64,000 bases of DNA from Methanobacteriales archaeon HGW-Methanobacteriales-1 (GCA_002839705.1 PGYO01000006.1:39889-103888); one strand, 5' to 3'; positions 40,967 through 51,084 are shown, counted from the first letter of the stretch. The notes: generated by a model not told the origin, from the sequence alone. Numbers and translations: made by a program.

Positions 40967-41560
40967 TTAATCTTTATTATTAATCTCTTTTACTTGTTTT
41001 TCATAGTTCATTCTAATGTAACTAAATATTATTATATGCAATAATAATGCCACGAATATGGATATAACTGAAATTATCAGGGAAACTGAAATGTAGGTGT
41101 AGAATATTAATATAGTATAGATCCCCACCGGAATTCCTAATATTAAACTAACAATTAGTCCTGGATTATATTCCCTATTTCGTAAAGAAAAGATTACATG
41201 ACTTAAACTATTTAATACTGCGAAATATGGGATCCAAAGGCCAAACATGATGTTAAAAGATGATAAATATGCAAAGATGGGCATTATTATCCAGATAATA
41301 GGAATGTTAATCCAGAAAATGTTTTCATCATTTAAGGGATACTCTCCTTCTTGAACTTTGAAAACCTTTTTATTAATATAATTTTTAAAGCCATTCTGGG
41401 CATGCTCTTCATATTGATGTAATAAATAGATTGGTATTTGCAACCAGATCAGAAATAAAACAAAATTTTCGAGTTTTACATAAATTAAAATAATTATAGT
41501 GACTATTAATGCAATTAAAATACTTAATTTGGCCCAATTTTTATATAACCAATTCATCAT
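40967..41560 (-). CDS. HXXEE-domain membrane protein (copy 1)
   Basis: A 197-residue membrane protein with about six helices. The motif HQYEEHAQNGF near residue 49 matches the HxxEE signature of the HXXEE family, and NSLSHVIFSLRNREYNPGL is the second conserved region. The ATG-ATG start follows GGGGAAGAG. A second family member lies at 42331. Function unknown; the conserved His and Glu residues within or near helices suggest a metal- or acid-base-type active site. Confidence 0.75.
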   Translation of the reverse strand: MMNWLYKNWAKLSILIALIVTIIILIYVKLENFVLFLIWLQIPIYLLHQYEEHAQNGFKNYINKKVFKVQEGEYPLNDENIFWINIPIIWIIMPIFAYLSSFNIMFGLWIPYFAVLNSLSHVIFSLRNREYNPGLIVSLILGIPVGIYTILIFYTYISVSLIISVISIFVALLLHIIIFSYIRMNYEKQVKEINNKD

Positions 41561-41779
41561 TCTCTTCCCCTATTAAATTATGCTTTTATAGGTATTTTAT
41601 ATTTTCCTTTTATTCCCGTCTTAAAAAGAATATTTAAAACTAGTTGAGATAAGATAAAGCTCATTTTAATGGCTGTGCAGTTGGTTATCCTAAAGAAATT
41701 TTATCTATTACTTCAAGACCAGCCGTAAAGATGTTATAAAATGATAAAATAAAATAGTATAATGATTTAGAGGTAAATC

Positions 41780-42183
41780 ATGGAAAATATGGTTCTTAAG
41801 TATGAAGACCCCTAATCGAGGGAATAATATAGAAGAGAAAAAGTCAGTTACCATGTTTCTAAACTGGATTTTCTGGTGGAAGATACTTATATCGAAGTAA
41901 AAAACCATTTAGTGAGTATACATTTGCCCTATCCAGAACATATTAGACCAAAAAGGTGGGGAAATTTAGTTCTACCGAACGTTTTATTAAACATGTTAAC
42001 GATCTGGCTGGTAGTCTGGTCAAAAATCAGAGGGCAATTCTCTTAGCTTGTTTTATTTATGATAATCCTGGATTTAAAGTTGAATTTAGAAGTGCTAATA
42101 GTGATTTTGTGGAAAGTGAAGTGCATAAGGTTATTTCAAAAGGAATTGAGATATGGCCGGTAAACTTCAGTATTTCACCATAA
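41780..42183 (+). pseudogene. sfsA: sfsA-like pseudogene
   Basis: A good ribosome binding site (AGAGG) and ATG start MENMVLKYEDP. In-frame stops and shifts follow, after which KLDFLVEDTYIEVKN and, in a third frame, STERFIKHVNDLAGSL to KGIEIWPVNF match the C-terminal half of SfsA nucleases. Most of the N-terminal half is missing. At least two frame changes plus an internal deletion make it non-functional. Confidence 0.65.
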
Positions 42184-42330
42184 GGAGTAAGTTTATTGAA
42201 GTATTTTGAAATAACCCACAACTTTGTAAAAAAGATTAGTACAAATAATTAGATTTTAAATCCTCGAAAACCCAATTAACAGTCATTAAGGAGAAAAAAT
42301 CCAAATAAACTTGATATCAATCACCTAAAA

Positions 42331-42792
42331 CTATATTTTTCCCTTTCTCTTTTCTTGTATTATGGTTGGAACATACATTATTGCAAAACCTATGATTATG
42401 GACAATACTATGTCCAGGGTACTTAACATTCCAGACCCTAAAAAGTTGTAGTAAATATACAATGAAACCGGGACATATATTGCACTTGCAGTCACCACCC
42501 CTGGAGAATATTCGCCTGTGCGTAGTGTATAATATGCATGGATTAAGAAGTTTGAAAATATCCATGCAGCGGCGGATAACCCTATAACCAGTGTCAATTC
42601 GCTGGGATAAAATATTGCCAGTGATGTTGCTATGATAACGTAGGCCATGAAAATAATATTTCCCAGAACGAACTGCCCAAAGGTTTCAGGCGCACCAAGA
42701 TATTTAATAGCCCACGGAACAAAACGTGGTGTCTCTTCTAAAATATGTACAAAATATGCTACCGGTACCAACCATAAAATCGTTAAATCCAT
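42331..42792 (-). CDS. HXXEE-domain membrane protein (copy 2)
   Basis: About 153 residues with five helices. FVHILEETPRFVPW near residue 14 gives the HxxEE signature, and NFLIHAYYTLRTGEYSPGV is the second conserved block. I prefer ATG 42792, because GGGAG lies eight bases before it; ATG 42807 would place that site inside the coding region. It is a shorter and clearly diverged relative of the protein at 40967. Confidence 0.72.
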   Translation of the reverse strand: MDLTILWLVPVAYFVHILEETPRFVPWAIKYLGAPETFGQFVLGNIIFMAYVIIATSLAIFYPSELTLVIGLSAAAWIFSNFLIHAYYTLRTGEYSPGVVTASAIYVPVSLYIYYNFLGSGMLSTLDIVLSIIIGFAIMYVPTIIQEKRKGKI

Positions 42793-43049
42793 TATAATTT
42801 CTCCCATCTAATATTCATACATTAATTTGCACTTTTATTTAATTTATAGTTACTCGGCCATAACCATAGAAACTCTCGGACTTAAAATCAAAAATAAGGC
42901 CAAATATAGTACCAATTCATTTTTATTCTTCAAATTTAGCGATTATAACCTTAAAAAAAAATATTTCTTTCTTCTATTTGATTCAAAATAAATAAAAATA
43001 TATCCGGTATTTGATAAATAATAAAATATCCTTAAAAGGAGGTATAACT

Positions 43050-43874
43050 ATGGATATTGATCAAAATATTGTTAATTCTTTGGAATATGCACGATCAAAT
43101 TGGGGTAAAGTTGCTACCCTGGGTGCGGTTCTTATTGTTCCATTTATTATTTTCTTGGCCATTGTTTTTTTAGGTGCATTATCAAACAATGCAGCGATTG
43201 TCATTACTTTAGGGATAATTGGAGTTATATTATTTATTATTGCAGCAATCCTTGTTCAGGGCTATTTTTACCGGGTGATTAAGTCAACGCTGGCTGGCCT
43301 GGATGATTTGCCTGATTTTGATGAATGGGGTGAAATGCTTGTCAGTGGTTTAAAAGTGCTGGTGGTACAAGTCGTCTATAATATAATATTCGGCATTATA
43401 GCTATTATTCCAATATTCATAATATTTCTGATATTTGGTGTTATTGGTGGTCTGCTGGGTGTTTTCACTGGAGCCCTTGCCAGTTCAGCTACACTTACTC
43501 CAGGCGCAATACTTAGCTCAGGATTATTATTTTGGGGAATGTATTTAGCAATATTCCTGACCTATCTGATAATGCTGGTTGTAATGGTGTTGTACGCTAT
43601 AATGTTCCCACTAGGAGTGGCCAATATGGCCTACCATGATAAAATGAGTGCTGCTTTTGAACTTTCTCAAATACGAGAAAAAATTAAAGATATCCGATGG
43701 GGAAAAGCAGTAATATGGGTCATTGCCATATATTTTGCGATTATAGTTGCTGTTTTAATATCTTATATATTGGGCCTATTGTTGGTAGGTTTAATTATAG
43801 TTCCACTTATAATAATTCCATTAATGATCATTTTCTATGCTAGATCAACTGGTTTATTATATTTAAATGAATAA
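43050..43874 (+). CDS. DUF4013-family membrane protein
   Basis: About 274 residues with six strongly hydrophobic helices. The segment GYFYRVIKSTLAGLDDLPDFDEWGEMLVSGLKV (residues about 70-100) is the hallmark of DUF4013 proteins, common in Methanobacteriales. I use ATG 43050 because AGGAGGT (43037-43043) lies seven bases before it; a longer frame from 43011 would cover that site. Function unknown; no operon partner. Confidence 0.8.
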   Translation: MDIDQNIVNSLEYARSNWGKVATLGAVLIVPFIIFLAIVFLGALSNNAAIVITLGIIGVILFIIAAILVQGYFYRVIKSTLAGLDDLPDFDEWGEMLVSGLKVLVVQVVYNIIFGIIAIIPIFIIFLIFGVIGGLLGVFTGALASSATLTPGAILSSGLLFWGMYLAIFLTYLIMLVVMVLYAIMFPLGVANMAYHDKMSAAFELSQIREKIKDIRWGKAVIWVIAIYFAIIVAVLISYILGLLLVGLIIVPLIIIPLMIIFYARSTGLLYLNE

Positions 43875-43875
43875 A

Positions 43876-43940
43876 ACCTATTTTTTATTTTTTTTAGAAT
43901 ATTTTTACTCTTTTTTAAATATTCTTTTACTTATTTTTCA
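43876..43940 (+). terminator. T-rich terminator after the DUF4013 gene
   Basis: Several T-runs (CTATTTTTTATTTTTTTTAG, then ACTCTTTTTTAAAT) follow the stop codon directly and precede the next promoter. Confidence 0.55.
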
Positions 43941-43989
43941 CTAATTTTTTCACAAGTTTCAGGACCAAAGATTTAAATATATAAAACAT

Positions 43990-44009
43990 ATATGAATGTA
44001 TATTCATAT
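43990..44009. promoter_or_regulatory. ArsR/SmtB-type operator before the metal ATPase
   Basis: ATATGAAT-GTAT-ATTCATAT is an 8-4-8 inverted repeat, very like the operators of CzrA/SmtB metal sensors. A TATA box (TTTAAATATATAAAA) lies directly upstream, so a bound repressor would block initiation. No arsR-type gene is in this window. Confidence 0.6.
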
Positions 44010-44052
44010 GAACATTAATGATACTATCCATGTTTGATAATTCGGTGATTAA

Positions 44053-44175
44053 ATGTCAAAAAACAGTGAAAAACAAACTAATTCTCTTCATCAATATTCT
44101 AATGTAAATTCTCAAGCCAAAAATAACCTTAATCCTACTGAAGAATGTGGTTGTGATGAAGATTTTAAAAAATGA
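44053..44175 (+). CDS. N-terminal segment of the P-type ATPase in a different frame
   Basis: ATG 44053, three bases after a GGTGAT site, opens a 40-codon frame ending in [11 protein letters not shown] and TGA at 44173. The ATPase frame continues at the same spot with [20 protein letters not shown]. Removing one A from the AAAAAA run at 44167-44172 would join the two into one protein with paired Cys motifs. It is therefore likely the true start of the ATPase, split by a frameshift or sequence error. Confidence 0.6.
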   Translation: MSKNSEKQTNSLHQYSNVNSQAKNNLNPTEECGCDEDFKK

Positions 44176-46102
44176 ACCCGATACTTGTGAAATTGGTGAA
44201 TCTTGCAGTACCTGTGGATGTGAAGAGGACCTTCTAGAAGAAAAAGAACAGATATGGAGTAGAAAACCATTACTAATCATATCAACTTCAGCAATATTAC
44301 TGGTGTTGGGTTTATACCTCGATTTCTTTAAAGACCCTACCATATTACCTGAATTATTATTTTTATCAGTCATTGCCCTATCTGGATATGAAATAATTAA
44401 AAATGGAATTCGAGCACTGCTCAAAGGTAATTTTACCATGAACTTTTTAATGACTATAGCAGTCTTAGGTTCATTTTTAATAGGTTCTGGTGCAGAAGGA
44501 GCAGTAGTAATCTTCTTATTCTATATTGCAGTATATTTAGAAAATTACGCGGGTGAGAAGGCACGTAAATCAATAGCAGCACTTCTAAAACTCGCACCAG
44601 ATACAGCTACTGTGAAAAAAGATGGTAAAAATACTGAAACTCAGGTACCTAACGTAAGTATAGGGGACATTATCATTGTTAAACCCGGAGACAAAATACC
44701 CTTAGATGGAATAGTTAGGGAAGGTATCTCAGCCATAAATCAAGCACCAATAACTGGAGAAAGCATACCAGTTACCAAAACCATGGGCGACGATGTCTTT
44801 GCCGGAACCTTAAATGAAGAAGGTTATCTGGAAATTGAAGTAACTAAAAGATCTAATGAAACCGTTCTCTCAAAAATAGTTGAACTAGTTAAAGAATCAC
44901 AAAAAAGAAAATCCAGCACCGAAAATTTCATTGATAAATTAGCAAAATACTACACCCCCGCCGTAATCTTAATGGCAGCAATAGTTGCCACAGTACCCGT
45001 CGTAATATTTGGATTGCCATTAGATACCTGGGTTTACCGAGCATTAGTGCTCCTCATAATATCCTGTCCCTGTGCATTTCTGTTATCTACTCCAGTAGCT
45101 ATGGTTTCTGGAATTACGGCAAGTACCAAAAACGGGGTTTTAATTAAAGGATCTAAATATATTGAAGAAATGCAAAAAATTAAGGTAATGGTATTTGATA
45201 AAACTGGAACCTTAACCCAGGGTGAATTAGAAGTAACAGATATCATCAATTTAAATAATCATTCCGTCCATGAAGTTTTAACTATTGCAGGTTCATTAGA
45301 ATCAAAATCTAAGCATCCACTTGCTGAAGCAGTCATAAAACACCTAGAAAAATCAGATATTGAATTAAATGAGGTAAAAGATTTTGAATCAATAACTGGA
45401 ATGGGTGTAAAAGGAAAAATCAATGGTGAAATGTTCTATATTGGTAAAAAAAGTCTTTTTCAATCTAACTATGAATTTCCAGAGGATTTAATACAGAAAC
45501 TTCAAAATAATGGGAAAACAGTAGTACTGGTAGGTAATGATAAGCATATTTTTGGTTTAATTGGATTAAGAGACAAGATTAGGGACCTATCAAAAAGTAC
45601 AGTTCAGGAATTAAAAAATAATGGAATTAAAACTGTAATGCTTACTGGAGACAATGATAGAACCGCCAAAACAGTTGCAGAAAATCTGGGATTAGATGAA
45701 TATTATGCAGAATTGTTACCTGAAGATAAAGTTAGAATCATTGATGAATTATTAACTAAGCATGAATCTGTGGCCATGGTAGGGGATGGGGTAAATGATG
45801 CACCAGCACTGGCACGATCTAATGTGGGCATAGCCATGGGTGCGGCCGGTTCGGATGTGGCTATAGAGACTGCGGATGTAGCATTAATGCATGATGATAT
45901 TTCTAAAATAAACTATCTCCTACATTTAAGCAAGAAAACAATGAATATTGTGAAACAGAATGTGGCAGCAGCCTTATTAATTCAAATATCCCTGGCAGTT
46001 TTTGCAGTGTTCGGATTTGTATCACTATGGATGGCCGTTACATTTGGAGACATGGGACTAACTCTGGCAGTTATCCTTAATGCTCTGCGAATTGGGAGGT
46101 AA
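44147..46102 (+). CDS. Heavy-metal P1B-type ATPase (Zn/Cd-type)
   Basis: About 650 residues. Conserved parts are the TM6 metal site [13 protein letters not shown], the phosphorylation loop [10 protein letters not shown], the HP motif [23 protein letters not shown], and the last helix [18 protein letters not shown], whose Asp is typical of Zn/Cd/Pb exporters. There is no classical HMA domain; instead the N-terminus has Cys-rich CSTCGCEED. The frame as read starts at GTG 44147 or ATG 44156 without a ribosome binding site; the good start is at 44053 in another frame. It exports toxic divalent metal, probably under the ArsR-type operator. Confidence 0.88.
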   Translation: MVVMKILKNEPDTCEIGESCSTCGCEEDLLEEKEQIWSRKPLLIISTSAILLVLGLYLDFFKDPTILPELLFLSVIALSGYEIIKNGIRALLKGNFTMNFLMTIAVLGSFLIGSGAEGAVVIFLFYIAVYLENYAGEKARKSIAALLKLAPDTATVKKDGKNTETQVPNVSIGDIIIVKPGDKIPLDGIVREGISAINQAPITGESIPVTKTMGDDVFAGTLNEEGYLEIEVTKRSNETVLSKIVELVKESQKRKSSTENFIDKLAKYYTPAVILMAAIVATVPVVIFGLPLDTWVYRALVLLIISCPCAFLLSTPVAMVSGITASTKNGVLIKGSKYIEEMQKIKVMVFDKTGTLTQGELEVTDIINLNNHSVHEVLTIAGSLESKSKHPLAEAVIKHLEKSDIELNEVKDFESITGMGVKGKINGEMFYIGKKSLFQSNYEFPEDLIQKLQNNGKTVVLVGNDKHIFGLIGLRDKIRDLSKSTVQELKNNGIKTVMLTGDNDRTAKTVAENLGLDEYYAELLPEDKVRIIDELLTKHESVAMVGDGVNDAPALARSNVGIAMGAAGSDVAIETADVALMHDDISKINYLLHLSKKTMNIVKQNVAAALLIQISLAVFAVFGFVSLWMAVTFGDMGLTLAVILNALRIGR

Positions 46103-46282
46103 AATCCAGATTAATTTCCTTACATTATATTTTTTTAATTAGTTCCATTATTCTCTACTTTTTTATCTATTTTTTATAATTTAGAACTTTATTTTTACTA
46201 ATTTAAGCAATTTAATTGATTTAAATGATAATATAACTTCTTAAATACTCTTTTGATTTTTACTATTTCCGTAAACTATATA
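46103..46282 (+). terminator. T-rich region after the metal ATPase
   Basis: Runs such as ATATTTTTTTAATT and TACTTTTTTATCTATTTTTT follow the ATPase stop within 100 bases. The rest of the 300-base gap up to the GMC gene holds only its promoter and operator. Confidence 0.45.
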
Positions 46283-46312
46283 TTTAACTATTGTTATATA
46301 ACAATAGTTAAT
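46283..46312. promoter_or_regulatory. Doubled sulfur-regulon operator before the GMC-E1-Hdr cluster
   Basis: TTTAAC-TATT-GTTATA (46283-46298) overlaps TATAAC-AATA-GTTAAT (46297-46312). The whole 30-base element is itself almost perfectly symmetric. A TATA-like CTATATATTTAA overlaps its left edge. It lies about 95 bases before the GMC oxidoreductase. Confidence 0.6.
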
Positions 46313-46404
46313 AGGGTTGAAAAGTCAGAAATTAGTTGATAATAAAAATACAACTAAAAATTTAAAAAAATATAAAAAAATTATAATTATTATACTGTGA
46401 TAAA

Positions 46405-47892
46405 ATGGCCCAAAAAATTTTAATAATCGGTAGTGGTGCTGGAGGAGCGACTATTTGTCGTGAATTAGCAAAAAATGGAAAAAAAGTTATATTACTTGAA
46501 AAAGGTAATCATTATTCGCCTGGTGAAGCGGCAGGTAATATTATAAATAAAAAGGTGATTTCTAATTCATCCAATAATGAAGAACTATGGTATGGCCAGT
46601 TAAATAGCCTGGTTGAAGAAATTAGTCCTTCAAAATCTCAATCAATAGAATCTATTTCAACCTCACAAAATCCATTAAATCATGAGAATGGACTTAATGA
46701 TATAAACAGTGAGAATAAGCATATTCATCGACTGAATATGGAGTTGATGTATCTTGAGGGAGTGGGAGGAACTACCACTGTTTCTCTGGCCAATGCTTGT
46801 TATGCTTGTAGTACATGTTACGCTGATTCAACCACCACCCAATTTCAGGTGCATGATCTAGAGTTATATAACGAGTTTTTAGAGGCCGGAAAAGAGATGT
46901 ACATTAATCCCCTCCCTTATGAATTTAGAGGGCCAACCACTCAAAAAATAACCGAAGCAGCCGAAGATCTAGGATTCTTCATGGAAGCCATGCCCAAATT
47001 TATTGACTTTTCTAAGTGTAGTAATTGTGGAAATTGTCTGGCTAATTGTCAGCCCCAGGCCAAATGGGATTCCTCTCACTTTGTAAAAGATGCTCAAGAA
47101 TACGGTGCTGAGCTTTTAACGGGCTTTGAAGTTACTAGGATTATACACGACCAGGAAAAGGTTTCTGGTGTGGAAGGAATAGTCAATGGCCAAAAAAAGA
47201 TAATTAAAGCAGATAAAGTTATTATTTCTGCGGGAGCATTAAATACACCACTAATATTAAGAAATTCTGGCATCACCGAAGGTGTTGGAGAAGATTTGTT
47301 CTGTGATTTGTTTATTACCATAGGAGCGTATCTAAAAGATAATAAACTAAATAAAGAAATACCTATGGGTGTTAAATCTGAATTTGGACCTTATTTTATA
47401 TCCCCTCACTATTCATCTTATCTACCGCCATTAATTGAGGAAAAATTCAAAAAACAGGGCAAAAACATGGAAGTAAAACCAGAAGATGTGGTGGGCTTCA
47501 TGATAAAAATTGCTGATGAATCCAATGGATTTTTAGATGAAAATGGTGAAGTAATAAAAGATTTAACCTCGGGTGATGTTGATCTATTTAAAGAAGGCAT
47601 TAAGAAATCCTCAGACATTCTTTTAAAAATAGGAGTAGACCCTTCTTCCATTGTTATCAGTCCTATTAGAGGTGCCCATCCAGGAGGAACTGCTTCCATG
47701 GGTAAAGTAGTGGATAGTTCCTTACAGACTTCAATTAATGGATTGTACATTGCAGATGCCAGTGTTATTCCTAGAGCACCTGGAAGGCCACCAATTTTAA
47801 CTATTGTGGGACTGGCCAAAAAATTGGCAAAAATTATCATTGAGGAAAACCCTAAGGGACAAAATGTGCCAGAAATGGAAGAATGCGTGTAA
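46405..47892 (+). CDS. GMC-type FAD oxidoreductase with ferredoxin-like Cys motif
   Basis: A 495-residue flavoprotein of the GMC superfamily. FAD is bound at IIGSGAGGATICRELAKNG (residues 8-26). The family C-terminal signature ends GLYIADASVIPRAPGRPP. It has two Cys-rich motifs, CYACSTCYAD near residue 133 and CSNCGNCLANCQPQAKW near residue 205; the latter occurs in a GMC subgroup and could bind an iron-sulfur cluster. The substrate is unknown. GTGATAAA lies before the ATG. It is the first gene of a + strand cluster with an E1 enzyme and hdrCBA. Confidence 0.82.
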   Translation: MAQKILIIGSGAGGATICRELAKNGKKVILLEKGNHYSPGEAAGNIINKKVISNSSNNEELWYGQLNSLVEEISPSKSQSIESISTSQNPLNHENGLNDINSENKHIHRLNMELMYLEGVGGTTTVSLANACYACSTCYADSTTTQFQVHDLELYNEFLEAGKEMYINPLPYEFRGPTTQKITEAAEDLGFFMEAMPKFIDFSKCSNCGNCLANCQPQAKWDSSHFVKDAQEYGAELLTGFEVTRIIHDQEKVSGVEGIVNGQKKIIKADKVIISAGALNTPLILRNSGITEGVGEDLFCDLFITIGAYLKDNKLNKEIPMGVKSEFGPYFISPHYSSYLPPLIEEKFKKQGKNMEVKPEDVVGFMIKIADESNGFLDENGEVIKDLTSGDVDLFKEGIKKSSDILLKIGVDPSSIVISPIRGAHPGGTASMGKVVDSSLQTSINGLYIADASVIPRAPGRPPILTIVGLAKKLAKIIIEENPKGQNVPEMEECV

Positions 47893-48003
47893 CCCATTAA
47901 TTTAATCAATTAATTTTTTATTTTTAAGATTTTGAATAATAGAAACTTGAATAACTAAAATAATTAATTTAATTCAACTAATGCTCACTTAAGAGGCTGA
48001 ATA

Positions 48004-49077
48004 ATGCTAAAAAGATATTCTCGACAGGTTATTTTATCAAATATTGGAGAAGAAGGCCAAAAAAAACTTTTAAATAGTAAAGTAGTTATTGTAGGCTGCG
48101 GAGCCCTGGGAACGGTAGCGGCCAATAATCTAGCTCGAGCGGGTGTAGGTCACATAACTATTATTGATAGAGATTTTGTAGAACTCAGTAACCTGCAAAG
48201 ACAGATGCTATTTGAAGAGGAAGATGTAGGGGAACCTAAAGCCCTGGCTGCTGCAAAAAGACTTAATGCCATCAACTCCGAGATAGAAATTGAACCAATA
48301 GTAGCAGATTTAAATCACACTAATGTTCAGGAAATATTAAAAGACGCTAATGTGGTCATGGATGCCACAGATAATATTCAAACCAGAATGTTAGTCAATG
48401 ATGTGTGCGTTCAAAATGGAATTCCCTGGATTTATACGGGGGCCATTGGAACTTCAGGAATGATAATGAATCTCCTTCCAGATGGCCCCTGCTTGCGATG
48501 TCTTTATCCCAACATTCCCCAAGCAGGATCACTTCCTACCTGTGACACATTAGGCGTATTAAATACGGTCACAGCTATCATGGGATCCATGGAAAGTACT
48601 GAAACTTTAAAAATAATTTTAGGTGCTTACTCCAGTTTAGAAGATTCTAAGGTAGACCTGGAAAAAACAGATGATGCTCCTGCTGAAAATCAGGAATCAT
48701 ATAATGACGGTAAATTAGTGGTATATGATGCCTGGGATAATTCCATTGACCAGATCATTGTTAAGAGAGTAGAAGATTGTACTTGCTGTGGGGAGAAGAA
48801 CTTTGAATTCCTGGAAGCTGAGGATAAAGAAATAATCACCTCACTTTGTGGAAGAAATGCGGTACAAATTACTCCAGCTCGGGCCAAACAGATTTCATTA
48901 CCTGATTTAGCATCTAATTTGGAAAAATTAGGTGAGGTCAAGGCTTCTGACTTTTTACTTCTATTTAAAACAGAAAAATTTGAAATTTCAGTATTTAGGG
49001 ATGCTCGGGCCATCATTAAAGGGACTAATGATGGTAATGTGGCAAAATCATTATATGCTCGATATATAGGGACTTAG
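48004..49077 (+). CDS. E1-like adenylyltransferase (HesA/MoeB/ThiF family)
   Basis: A 357-residue protein. The nucleotide-binding motif is VVIVGCGALGTVAANNLARAG (about residues 29-49), followed by DRDFVELSNLQRQ. Zinc is held by CLRC near residue 163 and CTCC near residue 260, and a candidate catalytic cysteine is Cys180 in PTCDTLG. A C-terminal extension of about 80 residues follows. It adenylates the C-terminal Gly-Gly of a ubiquitin-like sulfur carrier; the only carrier in the window is at 14482. It lies between the GMC gene and hdrC, so sulfur transfer within this cluster is a reasonable guess. Confidence 0.88.
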   Translation: MLKRYSRQVILSNIGEEGQKKLLNSKVVIVGCGALGTVAANNLARAGVGHITIIDRDFVELSNLQRQMLFEEEDVGEPKALAAAKRLNAINSEIEIEPIVADLNHTNVQEILKDANVVMDATDNIQTRMLVNDVCVQNGIPWIYTGAIGTSGMIMNLLPDGPCLRCLYPNIPQAGSLPTCDTLGVLNTVTAIMGSMESTETLKIILGAYSSLEDSKVDLEKTDDAPAENQESYNDGKLVVYDAWDNSIDQIIVKRVEDCTCCGEKNFEFLEAEDKEIITSLCGRNAVQITPARAKQISLPDLASNLEKLGEVKASDFLLLFKTEKFEISVFRDARAIIKGTNDGNVAKSLYARYIGT

Positions 49078-49329
49078 TTGATAATGAATCTTTAGAACTT
49101 TTTAATTATACAAATATTAATAATAAAGTTATACAAATAAAATAATTTAACATGATTAATAATGTTCAATTAAGTATTTAATTAACTAAATCAACTTAAT
49201 TTTTATTATATTATTCCCTAAAATAATACATAATAAATATTTTAAAATGAATAGTTTAATTAATTATAATTTAAATAAAATTCTCAACAATTCTTAATCT
49301 AAACTAAATTAAATCGAGGTTCAAAAAGG

Positions 49330-49935
49330 ATGCTAAAAAAAGGAATGGATAGTCGTTCCCATAATATGGTAGAAGAAATTAAAAGTGATTACAAGGCTTC
49401 TGCTGATTTGGGACTAAAACGCTGTATGCAATGCGGTTTATGTACATCTAATTGTCCTGCTGCTAAACATAGTAATTATGATCCCCGTGAAATGGTAAAA
49501 ATGGTTCTGGAGGATGATCAAGGAATCAAAGAAAATCCAGATATATGGAACTGCTTTTACTGTTACACTTGTCAAAGTAATTGTCCAGTAAATAACAGCC
49601 CTTGCCAGGTAAATCAAATACTAAGGGAAACTATACTCCTTGAAGGAGGTAATGCTGAAAGAATAGTTGAATTCCTGGCCTATGGTTACAGTTATATGGA
49701 TTTTGGCGTGGGATCCATACCCAGTGATTTCTTTGATGATATGGTAAAAGATTTTGGAGATCATTATATTCAACTAAAAGTGAATCTGGAGGATATCCGT
49801 GAAGAACTTGGATTGGAAGATTATAATCTTAAAGGAGAATCTCTAGAAGAAATAAGGAATATTCTCACAGAATCAGGCTTCAAAAAGAGATTGGAAACTT
49901 TTAAAGAAGCTGGAGAATCCTCAAGTGAATCTTGA
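49330..49935 (+). CDS. hdrC: Heterodisulfide reductase subunit C-like (HdrC)
   Basis: A 201-residue HdrC-type ferredoxin with two [4Fe-4S] motifs, CMQCGLCTSNCP near residue 35 and CFYCYTCQSNCP near residue 76, both complete. The C-terminal 80 residues are helical and acidic. It should relay electrons from HdrA to HdrB. GAGGTTCAAAAAGG lies before the ATG; ATG 49345 is an alternative. It is followed by hdrB and hdrA, an unusual C-B-A order for this lineage, where the main hdrA and hdrCB lie apart. Confidence 0.9.
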   Translation: MLKKGMDSRSHNMVEEIKSDYKASADLGLKRCMQCGLCTSNCPAAKHSNYDPREMVKMVLEDDQGIKENPDIWNCFYCYTCQSNCPVNNSPCQVNQILRETILLEGGNAERIVEFLAYGYSYMDFGVGSIPSDFFDDMVKDFGDHYIQLKVNLEDIREELGLEDYNLKGESLEEIRNILTESGFKKRLETFKEAGESSSES

Positions 49936-50151
49936 ATTTAAATAATTATATTTTTAATTCTTTAATTTAAAAAAACTCAAATAAAAATTAAAAATAATTT
50001 GAGAAAAATTGCTTAGAATTATTAATTTCATAAATTATGGCACAAATTAAAATATTTGTACCTAATTCAAACTTAAAAATACACGTAAAAAATTGAATAA
50101 TCATTTAAATCGTTTATTGATTCTATATTAAAACTAAAACGGGTAGATATC

Positions 50152-51084
50152 ATGAAAAACATTCCTGATAAAAATATTCTCCTCTTTAAAAGTTGTATGG
50201 TCAATGTGGAGTATCCTGGAGTAGAATCATCCACTAAATATATCTTTGATAAATTGGGGATAGAATACACCATAGATCCTAAACAATCCTGTTGTACCGG
50301 CCTGGGATTCTACTATGATCTTTTTGACCAGGTTTCGACCTCTGCTCTGGCAGCGCGGAACATTGCTCTGGCCAGAAAATCAGGACATGAAAATATAGTG
50401 ACTTTATGTTCCACCTGCTATGCTATACTTAAAAAATCAATTAATTTACTTAATTCTAATGAAAAGGCCAGAGATGAAATAAATGGTATACTGGAGAGAG
50501 CAGGTCTTTCTGATATGAAATATAATGCGGGAGATTTGAGCAGTGAAAACAATGTTTTTCACATGGTGGAAATATTATATTCCAAAGTCGATAAAATAGC
50601 TCCCCTCATAAAAAAAGACTTCTCTGACATTCGCATAGCCAGTCACCATGCCTGCCACTACTGTAAAGTCTATCCTGACCATGCCATAACCGGAGCTCGA
50701 AATCCTATGATACTCGATGAAATGGCAAAGGCCTTTGGTGGAAATGTGGTGGATTGGTACGACTTTAAAAAAGCCACATGCGGCGCAGGATTTAGCCAAA
50801 GATTTGCTAACAGGGACTTATCTGTATCCGCCACTGCTGATAAATTGTTAGCATTGGAAGGAGAAGCAGACTTATTGCTTCACATGTGCCCTAACTGCCA
50901 GATGCAACTGGATCGGTATCAACCCGTGGTGGAAAAGGAAATAGGCCGAAAACTTAATTTGGTTCATTTAAGTGTGGCCCAGATGGCGGCCTTGGGAATG
51001 GGTGCCGACCCTTACAAAGTACTGGGTATACAGACCCACAGCGTACCGGTTGAAGGGTTACTGGAGAAAATAAAAGACATATAA
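50152..51084 (+). CDS. hdrB: Heterodisulfide reductase subunit B-like, altered distal CCG motif (HdrB)
   Basis: A 310-residue protein with two CCG domains. The first is complete: FKSCMV, QSCCTGLG and LCSTCYA. In the second, HHACHYCK and MCPNCQM are present, but the paired cysteines read ATCGAG (Thr209-Cys210) instead of CCG. HdrB uses both CCG motifs to hold two non-cubane [4Fe-4S] clusters that reduce CoM-S-S-CoB, so the distal cluster here would lack one ligand. It may therefore be a paralogue with a different disulfide or sulfur substrate. Confidence 0.87.
   Translation: MKNIPDKNILLFKSCMVNVEYPGVESSTKYIFDKLGIEYTIDPKQSCCTGLGFYYDLFDQVSTSALAARNIALARKSGHENIVTLCSTCYAILKKSINLLNSNEKARDEINGILERAGLSDMKYNAGDLSSENNVFHMVEILYSKVDKIAPLIKKDFSDIRIASHHACHYCKVYPDHAITGARNPMILDEMAKAFGGNVVDWYDFKKATCGAGFSQRFANRDLSVSATADKLLALEGEADLLLHMCPNCQMQLDRYQPVVEKEIGRKLNLVHLSVAQMAALGMGADPYKVLGIQTHSVPVEGLLEKIKDI

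Noticed and set aside
42317..42565. An 82-codon Cys-rich frame on the minus strand
   Set aside because: It overlaps the HXXEE gene copy 2 in another frame and lacks a ribosome binding site.
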